In this document: positions 5,572-6,498 of the stretch, in pieces
Numbering within the stretch: the stretch's first letter is position 1
Layout: the number at the start of each line of letters is the position of its first letter
From: an uncultured Lachnospiraceae bacterium
GTDB lineage: Bacteria > Bacillota_A > Clostridia > Lachnospirales > Lachnospiraceae
Length of the DNA: 6,498 bases
Assembly (NCBI GenBank): GCA_900553635.1
Contig: USDU01000150.1
Coordinates: 1-6,498 of the forward strand
Direction: 5' to 3'
Notes under the pieces: generated by a model
What the model was told of the DNA's origin: nothing
The model's input: only the letters and a program-made list of their open reading frames with translations
Databases searched by the model: none
Program-made: the position numbers and the translations under genes

Positions 5572-6498
5572 TTGTTTTGTAAGGTTTTATCGGCGGCCAT
5601 CGGCGGCGTGGAGGGCTATCCGGTTCGTGTGGAGGCAGATGTAAGCGAAGGTATGCCGGGCTTTCTGATGGTAGGCTATCTGGCGTCGGAGGTGCGGGAA
5701 GCGGCAGATCGGGTGCGGACGGCCCTGCGCAATACCGGTTATCCGCTTCCGACGAAGCGTATTACTGTGAATCTGGCCCCGGCCAGCATCCGAAAGGAAG
5801 GTTCCAGGTTTGACTTGGCAGTGGCTGCCGCAGTTTTGGGAGCAATGGAGAAGATTCCTGCCGGAAATCTGGATGGCTTGATGATTGTGGGCGAGTTAAG
5901 CCTGAGCGGTCAGGTACTGGGTGTCTCCGGCGTGCTGGCACTGGTGGAAAAGGCCAAAAAACTGGGGCTTCGTCGCTGTATCGTTCCTGCTGTGAATGCC
6001 CGTGAGGGAGCGGTATTTCGGGATATGGAAGTTGTGGGTGTGTCAAAGCTTAAGGAATTAATAGAAATCTTACAACATCCGGAACAGGCCGGAAAGACGG
6101 TTGTAGATGTGGACGCACTGTTCTCTGAACAGGCGGCGGAAAGTGAAGGACAGGAGGATTTTGCCCAGATATATGGACAGACAGAAGTGAAGCGGGCGGC
6201 AGAAATCGCAGCCGCGGGCATGCACAATTTTCTGATGATTGGTCCGCCAGGCTCTGGTAAAACCATGATTGCCCGGCGGATTCCGGGAATTCTGCCAAGA
6301 CTGTCCCTGGAAGAAAGCCTGGAGATTACAAAAATTTACAGTATCGCGGGATTGCTGCCGGAGCGGGAGTCGCTGCTTTTACGGCGTCCTTTCCGATCGC
6401 CCCATCATACGACCACGGCGGAAGCTCTGGCCGGAGGTGGCCGGGTGCCGGGCCCCGGGGAAGTGTCCCTTAGTTCCAAAGGAATTTTGTTCTTAGAT
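5572..6498 (+). CDS. comM: ComM/YifB-type Mg-chelatase-like AAA+ ATPase (3' end outside window)
   Basis: The first 309 codons are present without interruption. The N-terminal Lon-protease-like domain of the family begins MFCKVLSAAIGGVEGYPV and includes the landmarks GMPGFLMVGY, NLAPASIRKEGSRFDLAVA (residues 66-84) and GELSLSGQVLGVSG. The AAA+ module starts around residue 200 (YGQTEVKRAAEIAAAG). The Walker A motif is GPPGSGKT (224-231), with K230 as the nucleotide-binding lysine. The family signature FRSPHHTTTAEALAGGG follows, and the window ends at Walker B GILFLD, whose Asp is residue 309. The family consists of hexameric DNA helicases; ComM in Gram-negative bacteria drives branch migration during natural transformation. 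In Clostridia the role is less clear, so the symbol rests on homology only. The TTG start is fixed by the ribosome binding site and an upstream in-frame stop. It is separated from the C11 operon by a terminator and a 212-bp spacer. Confidence 0.92.
   Translation, partial: MFCKVLSAAIGGVEGYPVRVEADVSEGMPGFLMVGYLASEVREAADRVRTALRNTGYPLPTKRITVNLAPASIRKEGSRFDLAVAAAVLGAMEKIPAGNLDGLMIVGELSLSGQVLGVSGVLALVEKAKKLGLRRCIVPAVNAREGAVFRDMEVVGVSKLKELIEILQHPEQAGKTVVDVDALFSEQAAESEGQEDFAQIYGQTEVKRAAEIAAAGMHNFLMIGPPGSGKTMIARRIPGILPRLSLEESLEITKIYSIAGLLPERESLLLRRPFRSPHHTTTAEALAGGGRVPGPGEVSLSSKGILFLD

Noticed and set aside
5405..5644. 79-residue + strand frame starting GTG near the terminator
   Set aside because: It has no ribosome binding site, crosses the AT-rich leader and overlaps the ComM-type gene in another frame. 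The protein has no recognisable features.

Overview
The window reads like a stretch of a spore-forming Clostridia chromosome, most likely Lachnospiraceae. This is an inference from the gene set (a sigma-K type sporulation factor, clostripain-family lipoprotein, LemA, ComM/YifB), the balanced base composition and the strong AGGAGG-type ribosome binding sites. All supported genes lie on the + strand. No RNA genes, CRISPR arrays, insertion sequences or phage genes are visible.

Layout: (1) 1-464 is the 3' part of a sporulation sigma factor of the SigK type. (2) A sigma-A-like promoter directly after its stop (466-495) drives a LytTR-family response regulator (542-1266) that is broken by a frameshift, ending at a strong terminator (1295-1325). 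(3) 1396-1962 is a small acidic lipoprotein of unknown function, forming its own unit with a second strong terminator (1976-2012). (4) 2051-5359 is a tight three-gene operon: a divergent LemA-family membrane protein, a zinc-ribbon (DUF4428-like) protein and a large clostripain-family (C11) lipoprotein. The gaps are 13 bp and then a 4-bp ATGA overlap, and a hairpin terminator closes the unit (5368-5402). (5) After an AT-rich spacer, 5572 to the window end is the first 309 codons of a ComM/YifB-type AAA+ ATPase. It starts at TTG and is cut off at its Walker B aspartate.

How the parts relate: the LemA/zinc-ribbon/C11 operon and the small lipoprotein all point to the cell envelope. LemA is predicted to be membrane-anchored and both lipoproteins carry signal peptides with lipoboxes. 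The zinc-ribbon protein has no export signal and would be the cytosolic member. What the operon does is not known from the sequence.

The most informative observation is the lesion in the response regulator. Restoring a second tandem copy of the 10-bp unit at 1045-1054 repairs the reading frame and also gives a gap-free LytTR spacing comparable to AgrA. The defect therefore looks like loss of one copy of a 10-bp tandem repeat. I did not find a convincing wholly new system. The LemA/zinc-ribbon/C11 operon is the best candidate for an under-described module.
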